Of a DNA stretch of 64,000 nt, positions 44,406-56,361 are shown one piece after another (position 1 is the stretch's first letter; every line of letters begins with the position of its first letter). This DNA comes from Campylobacter sp. RM16187 (lineage in GTDB: Bacteria; Campylobacterota; Campylobacteria; Campylobacterales; Campylobacteraceae), in NCBI RefSeq assembly GCF_025319965.1, contig NZ_CP012549.1, positions 1,885,754 through 1,949,753 of the forward strand. Direction: 5' to 3'. The notes under the pieces were generated by a model. The model ran no database searches. It was not told where the DNA came from and worked only from the letters and a program-made list of their open reading frames with translations. A program made the position numbers and the translations under genes.

Positions 44406-45108
44406 CGAGGGCTTAAATTTACTTCCCGTATCTCTACAGGCAAAAAGTATCAAGGAGCGCATAGAAGAACTACTAAATTTTATAAAAGACGCTCCTAAAA
44501 ACTCGATAATATCATCAAGCGAACTTTGCATAAGCGGCTATGATTTTAAGGGTCTTGATAAAAACTTTAATGAAAATCTAATACAAAATTTGCAAAGAGC
44601 TCTCGAGGAAAATAAATTCCTTACTTTTACATACCTAGGCAATGAACACAAAAAATCAGATACTTTAAATCAAAAATCATATAATCAATTTACTTTTTTA
44701 AGCCAAGATGGGATTATCTATACTCAGCCTAAATGCAAGCTTTTTAAACCGAATTTAGAAGATAAAAAATTTGACAAAGGAAATGAAAGGACTATAGGGC
44801 ATTCTTATTTTCAAGGCATAAAATTTGGCACATTAATCTGCTTTGAACTTAGATTTAGCGAATTATGGGCTAAGCTAAAAGAGTGCGAGATAATATTTGT
44901 GCCGGCAATGTGGGGCAAAGAGCGCAAAGATGCCTACATAAGCCTTTGTAAAGCACTTGCTATTGCAAATAACTGCTTTGTAGTAGCCTCAAGCTCGCTT
45001 GATCTTGAATTCGCAGGCGTTTTTATGCCTACCGGCGAGCTAAAAAATAAAGCAAAATTTGATAGAAATTTAATTATAAAAATAAAAGAAAATTTAGGAA
45101 TTTTATAG
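44392..45108 (+). CDS. Carbon-nitrogen hydrolase (nitrilase superfamily)
   Basis: A 238-residue amidase-like enzyme of the nitrilase fold. The catalytic set is Glu in IISSSELCISGYD, Lys in QPKCKLFKPN, and Cys in GTLICFELRFSELW. The start is probably the TTG at 44392, overlapping nrdB; no better ribosome site is seen. The order nrdB, this gene, pcm also occurs in C. jejuni as I recall. The natural substrate is unknown; repair amidases are possible given the neighbouring repair methyltransferase. Confidence 0.8.
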   Translation: MTTSNEGLNLLPVSLQAKSIKERIEELLNFIKDAPKNSIISSSELCISGYDFKGLDKNFNENLIQNLQRALEENKFLTFTYLGNEHKKSDTLNQKSYNQFTFLSQDGIIYTQPKCKLFKPNLEDKKFDKGNERTIGHSYFQGIKFGTLICFELRFSELWAKLKECEIIFVPAMWGKERKDAYISLCKALAIANNCFVVASSSLDLEFAGVFMPTGELKNKAKFDRNLIIKIKENLGIL

Positions 45109-45111
45109 AAA

Positions 45112-45744
45112 ATGACACCTTTAGAAAAATCAAAATGTATCAATATGGCAGATGAAATTGCCGATAATGTCAATCTTTCTCCAAAGCTATACAAGGCCTT
45201 TTGCGAAACTCCGCGAGAGATATTTGCTCCCGTTAGAACGCACGCATACAAGCTTGACGCACAACCAATAAGCGGTAATCAATGGATAAGTTCACCTCTT
45301 ACGGTAGCCAAAATGACTCTAGCGCTTGAAGCAGAAAACGCCGATAATGTCCTAGAAGTAGGTTGCGGAAGCGGATATCAAGCAGCCATATTGGCTCATC
45401 TTGCCCATAGGGTTTTTAGCATAGAACGAATAGAAAAGCTTGCGTTAGAGGCAAAGGCACGCTTTGAAAAGATTAAAATTAGAAATATTCATGTTAGATA
45501 TGATGATGGAAATAACGGCTGGAAAAGCTATGCGCCATATGATAGGATAATGCTCTCAGCCGCAACCGAGGAGGTGCCGCAAAATTTATTTAATCAGCTA
45601 AAAAACGGAGGTATTTTGGTAGCTCCGGTAAAGAAAAACGGCAAACAGTATATAGTAAAATTTCAAAAAGACTCAAACGGAAATATCCAAGAGAACGTAT
45701 TTGACGAGTGTCTATTTGTTGCGCTTTTAAGCGGCAGGGAGTAA
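45112..45744 (+). CDS. pcm: Protein-L-isoaspartate O-methyltransferase
   Basis: Repairs isoaspartyl residues in aged proteins using SAM. Motif I is VLEVGCGSGYQAAILA; PISGNQWISSPLTVAKMTLAL and the post-I FSIERIEKLA region are typical. Length (210 aa) is normal. It starts 3 bases after the hydrolase stop codon and precedes the LLM oxidoreductase gene by 3 bases: one operon from nrdB to the oxidoreductase. Confidence 0.94.
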   Translation: MTPLEKSKCINMADEIADNVNLSPKLYKAFCETPREIFAPVRTHAYKLDAQPISGNQWISSPLTVAKMTLALEAENADNVLEVGCGSGYQAAILAHLAHRVFSIERIEKLALEAKARFEKIKIRNIHVRYDDGNNGWKSYAPYDRIMLSAATEEVPQNLFNQLKNGGILVAPVKKNGKQYIVKFQKDSNGNIQENVFDECLFVALLSGRE

Positions 45745-45747
45745 GAT

Positions 45748-46773
45748 ATGAAATGGGGAATATTTTGTCTATTTGAAAATTTTGAAAAAAACTATCAAAA
45801 GGCAATTTCAGAGCAGATAAATTTAGTCAAACATGCTGAAAAAATAGGTCTGGACGAGGCTTGGTTCGCAGAGCATCATTTTAACGACTTTAGTCTATGC
45901 CCTTCACCATCGCTGTTACTTGCTAACGCTATTGCTCAGACAACAAAAATTCGCCTAGGTATGGCTGGTTTTTTGGCGCCTTTTTATGACACCATAAGGC
46001 TTAGCGAGGAGGTGGCGACGTTAGATATTTTAAGCAATGGCCGGATAAACTTAGGTCTTGCCAAGGGGGCTTTCACGCCTGACTCTAAGCATTTTAAAAC
46101 AACTACTGAAAATTTGAGACCAAAACTAATAGAGTGTGCCGAGGCTATAAATTTACTTCTAAATTCAAAAGGACCCGTTAGTTTCAATGGTGATTTCATA
46201 AGTTTTTCAGAGGTGGATATAGAACCAAAACCATTGCAAAATCAGATTCCAACCTATATAGCGACTTTCGCTTCAAAGGAAACGATTGATTTTGCAGCTC
46301 ATAGAGGATGGGGACTGCTACTGTCTCAAGGAGTAGATCTTGATGAGTGCCAAAGCGTAGTGAATAGATATAAAGAAATTGCCGGATTTGATCCTGAAGT
46401 TGTTTTACTAAGAACATTTTTTACCGCAGATAGCGATGAAGAAGCGAACGAAAGAGCTATTCCGGCGATAGATCACTTTGTAAAATCTATGCGCGCGGCA
46501 TCTTCTTTTAATAAATCTCCAAATTTCGATAGGTCAAAATACGAAGATATTATTAAAGAGAGAGATTATTTCTTTGACGGAGAAAAATTCTTTAAAAACG
46601 GCATAATCGGAGATGTAAATACATGTATAAAAAAGTCTCTTGAGATCAAAAAAATAATCAAAAATGTCCATATCGCACTTAAGCCACTAGGAGTGAGTGA
46701 AGCTGAAAATATTGAGCAACTAGATATATTTGTAAATAAAATCCGCAAGAAAGTGGATAAAAGGAGTATATAA
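45748..46773 (+). CDS. LLM-class (luciferase-like) flavin-dependent oxidoreductase
   Basis: A TIM-barrel enzyme using reduced flavin (FMN or F420-like) of the bacterial luciferase family. Segments: EAWFAEHHFNDF, RLGMAGFLAPFYDTIRLSEEVATLDILSNGRINLGLAKG, and QIPTYIATFASKETIDFAA (each shown in part). Length (341 aa) fits. It ends the nrdB-pcm operon and is followed by a bidirectional terminator. The substrate is unknown. Confidence 0.85.
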   Translation: MKWGIFCLFENFEKNYQKAISEQINLVKHAEKIGLDEAWFAEHHFNDFSLCPSPSLLLANAIAQTTKIRLGMAGFLAPFYDTIRLSEEVATLDILSNGRINLGLAKGAFTPDSKHFKTTTENLRPKLIECAEAINLLLNSKGPVSFNGDFISFSEVDIEPKPLQNQIPTYIATFASKETIDFAAHRGWGLLLSQGVDLDECQSVVNRYKEIAGFDPEVVLLRTFFTADSDEEANERAIPAIDHFVKSMRAASSFNKSPNFDRSKYEDIIKERDYFFDGEKFFKNGIIGDVNTCIKKSLEIKKIIKNVHIALKPLGVSEAENIEQLDIFVNKIRKKVDKRSI

Positions 46774-46796
46774 GGTAAAATTTTACATTTTACCTT
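46772..46796. terminator. Bidirectional terminator between convergent genes
   Basis: A 9-bp perfect stem AAGGTAAAA / TTTTACCTT with a 7-base loop, ending in TTTT on the plus strand. It overlaps the ends of both convergent genes. Confidence 0.7.
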
Positions 46797-47184
46797 TTGC
46801 AATCTGATTTTGTAAACTCAAACTCTGCAATTTACTATCCGCCAAATTATATGTCCAAATAATACTATTTGTAAAGTCATGAATCTCTGACAACAAATCA
46901 CAATAAATACTCTTAAGTGCGCTAGATTGAATTTTTTTAAAAATAGGCATTTGGGTCTTATCAAACTTATTAAATCTAACTTCATCCGCATTACTTAATT
47001 CATTAATAAATATAAGGCTTCCATTATTGCAAACGGCACTAATAAATGTAGTCACACGATCTAATTTTTGAGGAGTATTTTTATTTAAGATACCCACAAT
47101 ATCCTTCATCCGAGTGCTTTCGCAAGATGCGAATAAACTAGAACTCAAAAATACAATATATAAGGCAAAAATATATTTTTTAAT
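46783..47184 (-). CDS. Small exported protein, apparent ATT start
   Basis: A 133-residue protein if read from an ATT codon at 47182-47184. That start has AAAGGA 7 bases upstream and opens a textbook signal peptide (KKYIFALYIVFLSSSLFAS, cleavage after FA or lipidation at the following SC). The first ATG-type start downstream cuts the signal in half. No ATG, GTG or TTG lies upstream in the right frame with a ribosome site. So either ATT is used as a rare start or an ATG has mutated. The mature part (CESTRMKDIVGILNKNT..., IHDFTNSIIWTYNLADSKLQ) is not recognised. recJ lies just upstream on the same strand. Confidence 0.6.
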   Translation of the reverse strand: MKKYIFALYIVFLSSSLFASCESTRMKDIVGILNKNTPQKLDRVTTFISAVCNNGSLIFINELSNADEVRFNKFDKTQMPIFKKIQSSALKSIYCDLLSEIHDFTNSIIWTYNLADSKLQSLSLQNQIAKGKM

Positions 47185-47213
47185 CTCTTATCCTTTATTT
47201 AGCTTTATTTAAT

Positions 47214-50451
<3,238 letters not shown>

Positions 50452-50570
50452 TTATTTTAATGACAAATTATAGCTTTTTAAAATTTATAATTGGTTGAGA
50501 GCTTATAATTTGATTTTGAATTAAAATTTAAAATTATTTTTTAAGTTAATTTATTATAGAATCTAATATT

Positions 50571-50786
50571 ATGATTAAAAAATACCTTAAAAACATATCC
50601 GAACTATATATAGAAGGCTTTAAGAATATGAGGCTTGGCAAGAGTTTATGGCTTCTTATAGCGATAAAACTTGTAATAATGTTTGGGATACTTAAAGTCT
50701 TTATCTTTGATGAAAATTTAAATACAAAATTTAATACAAACGAAGAAAAGGCTGACTTCGTTATATTAAATTTAACAAAGGAATAA
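50571..50786 (+). CDS. DUF4492 small membrane protein of the cytochrome bd operon
   Basis: A 71-residue protein with one membrane helix (about 26-46). It matches what I remember of DUF4492, a small protein found just before cydA in Campylobacterota and Bacteroidota: IKKYLKNISELYIEGFKNMRLGKSLW. It ends one base before the cydA start. Its role in assembly of the oxidase is inferred from context. Confidence 0.75.
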   Translation: MIKKYLKNISELYIEGFKNMRLGKSLWLLIAIKLVIMFGILKVFIFDENLNTKFNTNEEKADFVILNLTKE

Positions 50787-50787
50787 A

Positions 50788-52317
50788 ATGTCCGAATTAG
50801 CATCTGTCGATTGGTCTAGAGCGCAGTTTGCACTAACTGCTATCTATCACTTCCTGTTCGTTCCTCTGACATTAGGACTTAGCTTTATCATAGCTATTAT
50901 GGAGAGTATTTATGTCAAAACTGGAAATGAGCAGTGGAAACATATAACTAAATTTTGGCTTAAACTTTTTGCAATAAATTTTGCAATAGGTGTTGCGACT
51001 GGTATCATCATGGAGTTTGAATTCGGTACAAACTGGGCGAACTATAGCTGGTTCGTAGGCGATATATTCGGTGCACCGCTTGCCATAGAAGGACTTTTGG
51101 CATTCTTCCTTGAAAGTACATTTTTTGCGGTTATGTTCTTTGGCTGGGATAAAGTTAGCAAAAAATTTCACCTAATCTCAACATGGCTTGTGGCTATAGG
51201 ATCAAATTTAAGCGCACTTTGGATTTTGATAGCAAACGGTTGGATGCAGTATCCAATAGGGATGAAATTTAATCCGGACACTGCAAGAATGGAGATGCAA
51301 AACTTCTTTGAAGTGGCATTAAGTCCTGTTGGAATTATTAAATTTTTACACACAGTAACAAGCGGATATGTTATCTCGGCTCTATTTGTGATAGGAATTT
51401 CAGCCTGGTTTATCCTAAAAGGAAGACATATTATAATGGCTAAAAAAAGCATGATAGTAGCGGCGAGCTTTGGTCTTGTAACTTCTTTATTCTTGCTATT
51501 TAGCGGTGATGAGAGCGGATTTCAAGTAACCAGAACTCAACCGATGAAGCTTGCGGCCATGGAAGGACTTTACGAGGGAGATAGCAGACAAGGACTTGTG
51601 ATGTTTGGAGTGCTTAAGCCAGGCAAACAACCAGGAGATGGACAAAGTCCTTTTATGTTTGACGTAGAGATACCTTATATGCTCTCGCTTATAGGCAAAA
51701 GAGATATAAACGCTTTTATTCCCGGTATTGACGATTTAGTTTTTGGAAATGAAAAGCGTAATATAGAGAGCGTAAGTAGCAAGATGACAAAAGGTAAGAT
51801 CGCCGTAGACGCACTAAGAACATATCAAGAGGCTAAAAAGGCAGGTGATAAAGAGGCTATGGCGAAAGCGCAAAATCTTCTTGAAGCCAATATGAATTTC
51901 TTAGGCTACGGATATCTAGAAAAACCGACAGATGCTGTGCCTCCTGTGGCATTGACCTTTTACAGCTTTAGAATTATGGTTATGCTTGGCACATACTTTA
52001 TAGCTCTATTTTTCGTAGTTATGTATCTATGCATGGCAAATAATATCGAAAGCTTTAAAAAGCTCCTTTGGATATGCGTGTGGACAATTCCTCTGGGGTA
52101 TATCGCAGCAGAAGCTGGCTGGATAGTGGCCGAGGTCGGGCGTCAGCCATGGGCCATACAAGATCTGATGACCGTAGGTGTGGGTGCGACAAATTTAGGT
52201 AGCGTAAATGTCAAAATCTCATTTACTCTATTTGCGGTGCTTTTTACAGCACTACTAATAGCCGAGATAAAAATAATGCTAAAACAAATAAAAATAGGAT
52301 TTGAAAGTCATGCTTAG
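50788..52317 (+). CDS. cydA: Cytochrome bd-type quinol oxidase subunit I
   Basis: Haem-bearing subunit of the bd-type terminal oxidase, reducing oxygen with quinol electrons without proton pumping. Features: SRAQFALTAIYHFLFVPLTLGLS with the distal haem His, FGTNWANYSWFVGDIFGAPLAIEG, GWIVAEVGRQPWAIQDLMT. Length (509 aa) fits the short Q-loop, CioA-like form known from Campylobacter. Its last codons overlap the cydB start. Confidence 0.94.
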   Translation: MSELASVDWSRAQFALTAIYHFLFVPLTLGLSFIIAIMESIYVKTGNEQWKHITKFWLKLFAINFAIGVATGIIMEFEFGTNWANYSWFVGDIFGAPLAIEGLLAFFLESTFFAVMFFGWDKVSKKFHLISTWLVAIGSNLSALWILIANGWMQYPIGMKFNPDTARMEMQNFFEVALSPVGIIKFLHTVTSGYVISALFVIGISAWFILKGRHIIMAKKSMIVAASFGLVTSLFLLFSGDESGFQVTRTQPMKLAAMEGLYEGDSRQGLVMFGVLKPGKQPGDGQSPFMFDVEIPYMLSLIGKRDINAFIPGIDDLVFGNEKRNIESVSSKMTKGKIAVDALRTYQEAKKAGDKEAMAKAQNLLEANMNFLGYGYLEKPTDAVPPVALTFYSFRIMVMLGTYFIALFFVVMYLCMANNIESFKKLLWICVWTIPLGYIAAEAGWIVAEVGRQPWAIQDLMTVGVGATNLGSVNVKISFTLFAVLFTALLIAEIKIMLKQIKIGFESHA

Positions 52318-53434
52318 TTTATCACACGAAATACTTCAAATTTATTGGTGGGTTATAGTTAGCTTGTTAGGCGGGCTTTTAGTGTTTATGATGTTCGTTC
52401 AAGGCGGGCAAACACTTATATTTGGATTACCAAAGAGCGAAATAGAAAAAGACATGATAATAAATTCCGTGGGTCGCAAATGGGAGCTTACATTTACTAC
52501 CCTTGTCATGTTCGGAGGAGCATGCTTTGCTGCATTTCCGCTCTTTTATGCTACTAGCTTTGGTGGGGCGTATTGGGTGTGGCTGGCAATTTTATTTTGC
52601 TTTATTTTGCAAGCCGTTAGTTACGAGTATAGAAAAAAACCGGACAATTTTTTAGGTCAAAAAACTTATGAAATTTTTCTTTATATAAACGGCTCGCTTG
52701 GAGTTATTTTAATAGGAATGGCCGTTAGCACATTTTTTTCAGGAAGCGACTTTGCACTAGGCGAGCATAACTTCGTGGAGTGGAAAACTCCATATAGAGG
52801 TCTTGAGGCACTTGCCAATCCCCTACTCTATCCCCTTGGAATTGCGATGCTTTTCCTATCTCGCGTAGGCGGGGCTTTATATCTAATCAATAATATCTCG
52901 GATGAAAATTTTAGAGCAAAAGCCAGAAAAGCTGTTCTAAAAAATACTATTTTGTTCCTACCATTTTTCTTAATGTTTATAATCTGGATATTTACAAAAA
53001 CAGGCTTTGAATATGATGCAGAAGGCATAGTAAGTCTAGTAGGCTTTAAATACGCTCTAAATTTAGTAAAAATGCCAATCGTTACTCTTATAATGTTAAT
53101 AGGACTTGGACTTGTGCTATATGGAATTTATAAAGGCGCATTTACTAAAAGCATTTACGGAGTAGTTCCTTACGGAATCGGAGTAGTATTTGTAGTAATG
53201 GGGCTATTTTTGATAGCGGGGTTAAATAATACGGCCTTTTATCCGTCTTTTTCAAATTTGCAAAGCTCGCTAACTATAAAGAATGCAAGCTCTAGCCACT
53301 ACACTCTTGGAGTGATGGCTTACGTAAGTCTTATTGTGCCATTTGTATTGGCATATATCTTTGTGGTTTGGAGAGCTATAGATAGTCGCAAAATCACTCA
53401 AGATGAGATCAAAAACGATCACCACGCATACTAA
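52310..53434 (+). CDS. cydB: Cytochrome bd-type quinol oxidase subunit II
   Basis: Second core subunit of the bd oxidase, a membrane protein with about eight to nine helices. The start is the ATG overlapping the end of cydA, giving MLSLSHEILQIYWW; a TTG 3 codons upstream is less likely. Segments: FVQGGQTLIFGL, SVGRKWELTFTTLVMFGGACFAAFP. Length is 374 aa. A 47-codon gene follows after 9 bases. Confidence 0.92.
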   Translation: MLSLSHEILQIYWWVIVSLLGGLLVFMMFVQGGQTLIFGLPKSEIEKDMIINSVGRKWELTFTTLVMFGGACFAAFPLFYATSFGGAYWVWLAILFCFILQAVSYEYRKKPDNFLGQKTYEIFLYINGSLGVILIGMAVSTFFSGSDFALGEHNFVEWKTPYRGLEALANPLLYPLGIAMLFLSRVGGALYLINNISDENFRAKARKAVLKNTILFLPFFLMFIIWIFTKTGFEYDAEGIVSLVGFKYALNLVKMPIVTLIMLIGLGLVLYGIYKGAFTKSIYGVVPYGIGVVFVVMGLFLIAGLNNTAFYPSFSNLQSSLTIKNASSSHYTLGVMAYVSLIVPFVLAYIFVVWRAIDSRKITQDEIKNDHHAY

Positions 53435-53443
53435 GGAACAAAT

Positions 53444-53587
53444 ATGACAACTGCAATTATTTTCTTTTTTCTTTGGATACTTGCTCTTTTTTTGAGCTAC
53501 AAATTCGTACTTTTAAATGTAAATCAGGTTGAAAAATACCCTGAAAGATACTTTGAAAATTTAGAAGAAGAAAAGAAGAGCAATTAA
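53444..53587 (+). CDS. CydX-like single-helix small protein
   Basis: A 47-residue frame starting MTTAIIFFFLWILALFLSYK, with one membrane helix (residues 4-24) and an acidic, charged cytoplasmic tail (LEEEKKSN). AAGGA lies 7 bases before the ATG, and the gene follows cydB by only 9 bases. Small single-helix subunits (CydX, CbdX) stabilise bd oxidases elsewhere and are encoded at this place; sequence similarity is too low to be sure. Confidence 0.7.
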   Translation: MTTAIIFFFLWILALFLSYKFVLLNVNQVEKYPERYFENLEEEKKSN

Positions 53588-53656
53588 AATAATATCTTAT
53601 AATCAAATTTATAGGCGTTAAGTTTCGCCTATAAATTTTAACTAACAAATGCTAAT

Positions 53657-54472
53657 TTACAAACACCCCTCTTTAATACCTAGCTTACAAGCTCTATCGA
53701 AGTATGCAGCGGCCTCTACGCTTATTTGACCCCTAAAATCCTTTGGCATCAAGGCTATGCCCATATACATGCAAGAAACGCCGTTTCCATTCTCGCAAGT
53801 AGCCTTTAGATACGGCTTGGCTTTCTCGTAATCTTTATTTTTGAAGTAAAATTCCCCAAGCGCCACACAGCCATTTACATCGCCATTCTCGCAGCCTTTG
53901 TTGACATAAGATACTCCAAGATTCATATCAGCGCTCACACCACGCCCAGAGATATAAATAAGACCTAAATTTGTACAGGCTTGAGCATCTAGCTTTTCGC
54001 AAGCCTTTTCATAATACTTCATAGCCTCTTGATAATTAGCCTCGCCAAGCACTCCATCATCATTAAGCATTCCTGCAAGAGTACAAAATTTCGCCTCTCC
54101 CTTATCGCACCAACTTTTAGCTATCTCGTAAGCAGATTTATAATCTTGTTTTGTTCCTTTCCCGGACATATAAAATGTAGCCAGACTCTCACACTGTTTT
54201 ACATCTCCGCCTTCACAGGATTTTTTAACTACATTAAACTGCTCAGCAGAGACTTGCATATTTATCGCCTCTTTTTTGTCCTCATACTCTTTCATTCTTT
54301 CACAAGCACCCTGATGCCCCATTTCACAAGCTTTTTTATAAAATTTATTAGATAGCATATAATCTCCTGAAAATGCCGCCTTGCTACCCTCTTCAAAACA
54401 ACTACTTGCATCAACGCATTCATTTGCCAGAAGTATTGCAAAAAAGCTTAAAAACACTACTAAAATTTTCAT
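53657..54472 (-). CDS. Sel1-repeat (Hcp-like) exported protein
   Basis: A 271-residue protein with a signal peptide (MKILVVFLSFFAILLANE) followed by six or so Sel1/TPR-like repeats with regular cysteine pairs (e.g. YKKACEMGHQGACERM, YVNKGCENGDVNGCVAL). This cysteine pattern is that of the Helicobacter cysteine-rich proteins. The second ATG of MYMKIL is chosen because GGAAG lies 6 bases before it. The protein should be periplasmic or secreted; the function of the family is unsettled. Confidence 0.88.
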   Translation of the reverse strand: MKILVVFLSFFAILLANECVDASSCFEEGSKAAFSGDYMLSNKFYKKACEMGHQGACERMKEYEDKKEAINMQVSAEQFNVVKKSCEGGDVKQCESLATFYMSGKGTKQDYKSAYEIAKSWCDKGEAKFCTLAGMLNDDGVLGEANYQEAMKYYEKACEKLDAQACTNLGLIYISGRGVSADMNLGVSYVNKGCENGDVNGCVALGEFYFKNKDYEKAKPYLKATCENGNGVSCMYMGIALMPKDFRGQISVEAAAYFDRACKLGIKEGCL

Positions 54473-54487
54473 ATACATCTTCCAAAT

Positions 54488-56161
54488 TTAAGCTTCTAAA
54501 ATCGCTCCGCTACTCGCATTTGTCACAAGCTTGCGATATTGTCTTAGCCAGCGAGAATTTAGCTCTTTTTCAAGCGGCTTAAATTTCGCCCTGCGAGCTG
54601 AAATTTCAGCCTCGCTTAATCGCACATTTATGCTGTAAGTATCCACGTCTATATCGATTATGTCGCCATCTTCAAGCAGTCCTATCATGCCGCCTTCGGC
54701 CGCTTCAGGGCTTACGTGTCCGATGCTTAGCCCCCTTGTCGCACCGCTGAATCTACCGTCCGTTATCAGCGCCACGTCCGCACCAAGTCCGCGACCCATG
54801 ATTAGCGAAGTTGGACTTAACATCTCTTGCATTCCGGGACCTCCGCGCGGACCTTCATAACGGATCACGACCACATCGCCTTTGTTTACCTTGCCGCTTG
54901 AAATTCCCTCTATCGCCTCATCTTGAGAGTTAAAGCAGACCGCTTTACCGCTAAATTTACGCTCTCCAACGATGCCTGCGGTCTTTATGACGCATCCTTG
55001 CTCGGCTAAATTTCCAAACAAAATCGCCAGTCCGCCAACCTGCGAATAGGCATTTTCAACCTTATGTATCACGCTTTCATCTTTTATCTCGCTAAGCCCC
55101 ACGCGCTCGCCTAAGGTTTCGCCTGAAACGGTTAAATTTTCTAAGTACAGCATTCCGTTATCGCGGCGTGAAATTTCCTTTATCACCGCGTTCATACCGC
55201 CGGCTCGCCCCACATCTTCCATGTGCACGTTTGGCAAGCTTGGGCTGATTTTAGCGATGTGAGCTATGTTTGAGCTTATTTGATTTAACTCTGAAATTTG
55301 CAGATCTACGCCCGCTTCACGCGCGATAGCAAGCATATGAAGCACGGTATTACTGCTTCCGCCCATCGCCATATCAACGACAAGTGCGTTTCTAACAGCT
55401 TTTGCGTTTAGGATGTTGCGAATTTTAAATCTCTCATCAAGCGCGATCTCGCAAATTCTACGCGCCGCCTTTCGCACGAGCTCTTCGCGCTCAGGAGTAA
55501 GAGCCAGTATCGTGCCGTTGCCACTTAGCGCGATACCCATCGCCTCGCAAAGCGTATTCATGGAGTTTGCCGTAAACATTCCGCTACAACTTCCGCCGCT
55601 TGGACAGGCGTTGCACTCGATATCTTTTAGCTCGGCTTCGCTTATCTCTTTGGTCTCAAATTTTCCCACTGCTTCAAACGCCGTAGCAAGATCGATCGGA
55701 CGTCCGTCTTTGGTGTAGCCCTTTTTCATCGGTCCACCGCTTACAAATACGGTCGGCACATTTACCCTAAGCGCACCCATTATCATACCTGGCACGATTT
55801 TATCGCAGTTTGGCATACATACAAGCGCGTCTAGACTGTGAGCGTTCATGACAGTTTCAACCGAATTTGCGATGATCTCGCGACTTGGCAAACTATAAAG
55901 CATACCGCCGTGACCCATCGCTATACCGTCATCTACGCCTATACAGTTAAATTCAAACGGCACACAGCCGTTTTTGCGAATTTCGTCTTTTAAAATTTCA
56001 GAGTAGCGATTTAGGAAAAAATGCCCCGGGATAATCTCTATAAAGCTGTTTGCAATGCCGATAAATGGCTTATCAAAGTCCTCGTCCTTAAGCCCTGTAG
56101 CACGCAAAAGCGAGCGATGAGGCGCTCTTGTGTAGCCTTTTTTTATGATATCGCTTCTCAT
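54488..56161 (-). CDS. ilvD: Dihydroxy-acid dehydratase
   Basis: Iron-sulfur enzyme of isoleucine-valine biosynthesis, dehydrating dihydroxy acids to keto acids. Segments: [15 protein letters not shown] (cluster Cys), [20 protein letters not shown] (cluster Cys), and [23 protein letters not shown]. Length (557 aa) is normal. It is 15 bases upstream (in transcription) of the Sel1 gene and divergent from the antiporter gene. Confidence 0.96.
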   Translation of the reverse strand: MRSDIIKKGYTRAPHRSLLRATGLKDEDFDKPFIGIANSFIEIIPGHFFLNRYSEILKDEIRKNGCVPFEFNCIGVDDGIAMGHGGMLYSLPSREIIANSVETVMNAHSLDALVCMPNCDKIVPGMIMGALRVNVPTVFVSGGPMKKGYTKDGRPIDLATAFEAVGKFETKEISEAELKDIECNACPSGGSCSGMFTANSMNTLCEAMGIALSGNGTILALTPEREELVRKAARRICEIALDERFKIRNILNAKAVRNALVVDMAMGGSSNTVLHMLAIAREAGVDLQISELNQISSNIAHIAKISPSLPNVHMEDVGRAGGMNAVIKEISRRDNGMLYLENLTVSGETLGERVGLSEIKDESVIHKVENAYSQVGGLAILFGNLAEQGCVIKTAGIVGERKFSGKAVCFNSQDEAIEGISSGKVNKGDVVVIRYEGPRGGPGMQEMLSPTSLIMGRGLGADVALITDGRFSGATRGLSIGHVSPEAAEGGMIGLLEDGDIIDIDVDTYSINVRLSEAEISARRAKFKPLEKELNSRWLRQYRKLVTNASSGAILEA

Positions 56162-56323
56162 GTCTTTCCTTTTAGTAAAATTTTATAGATTTTATCAATT
56201 ATTTTATTATATTAGGTATAAAATAATCTTACCTTGCTTGAAATATGTTTTTTTACATAAATTATTGTTCAAATTTATTTCAAAATCAAGCTTAATAATT
56301 TATAAATTTAAGATAAATAGAGG

Positions 56324-56329
56324 TATAAT
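56324..56329 (+). promoter_or_regulatory. -10 element of the antiporter gene
   Basis: TATAAT 33 bases before the start codon, in the divergent region with ilvD. Confidence 0.55.
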
Positions 56330-56361
56330 ACCCGATTATCCATCAATAATAAGGAAATTTT

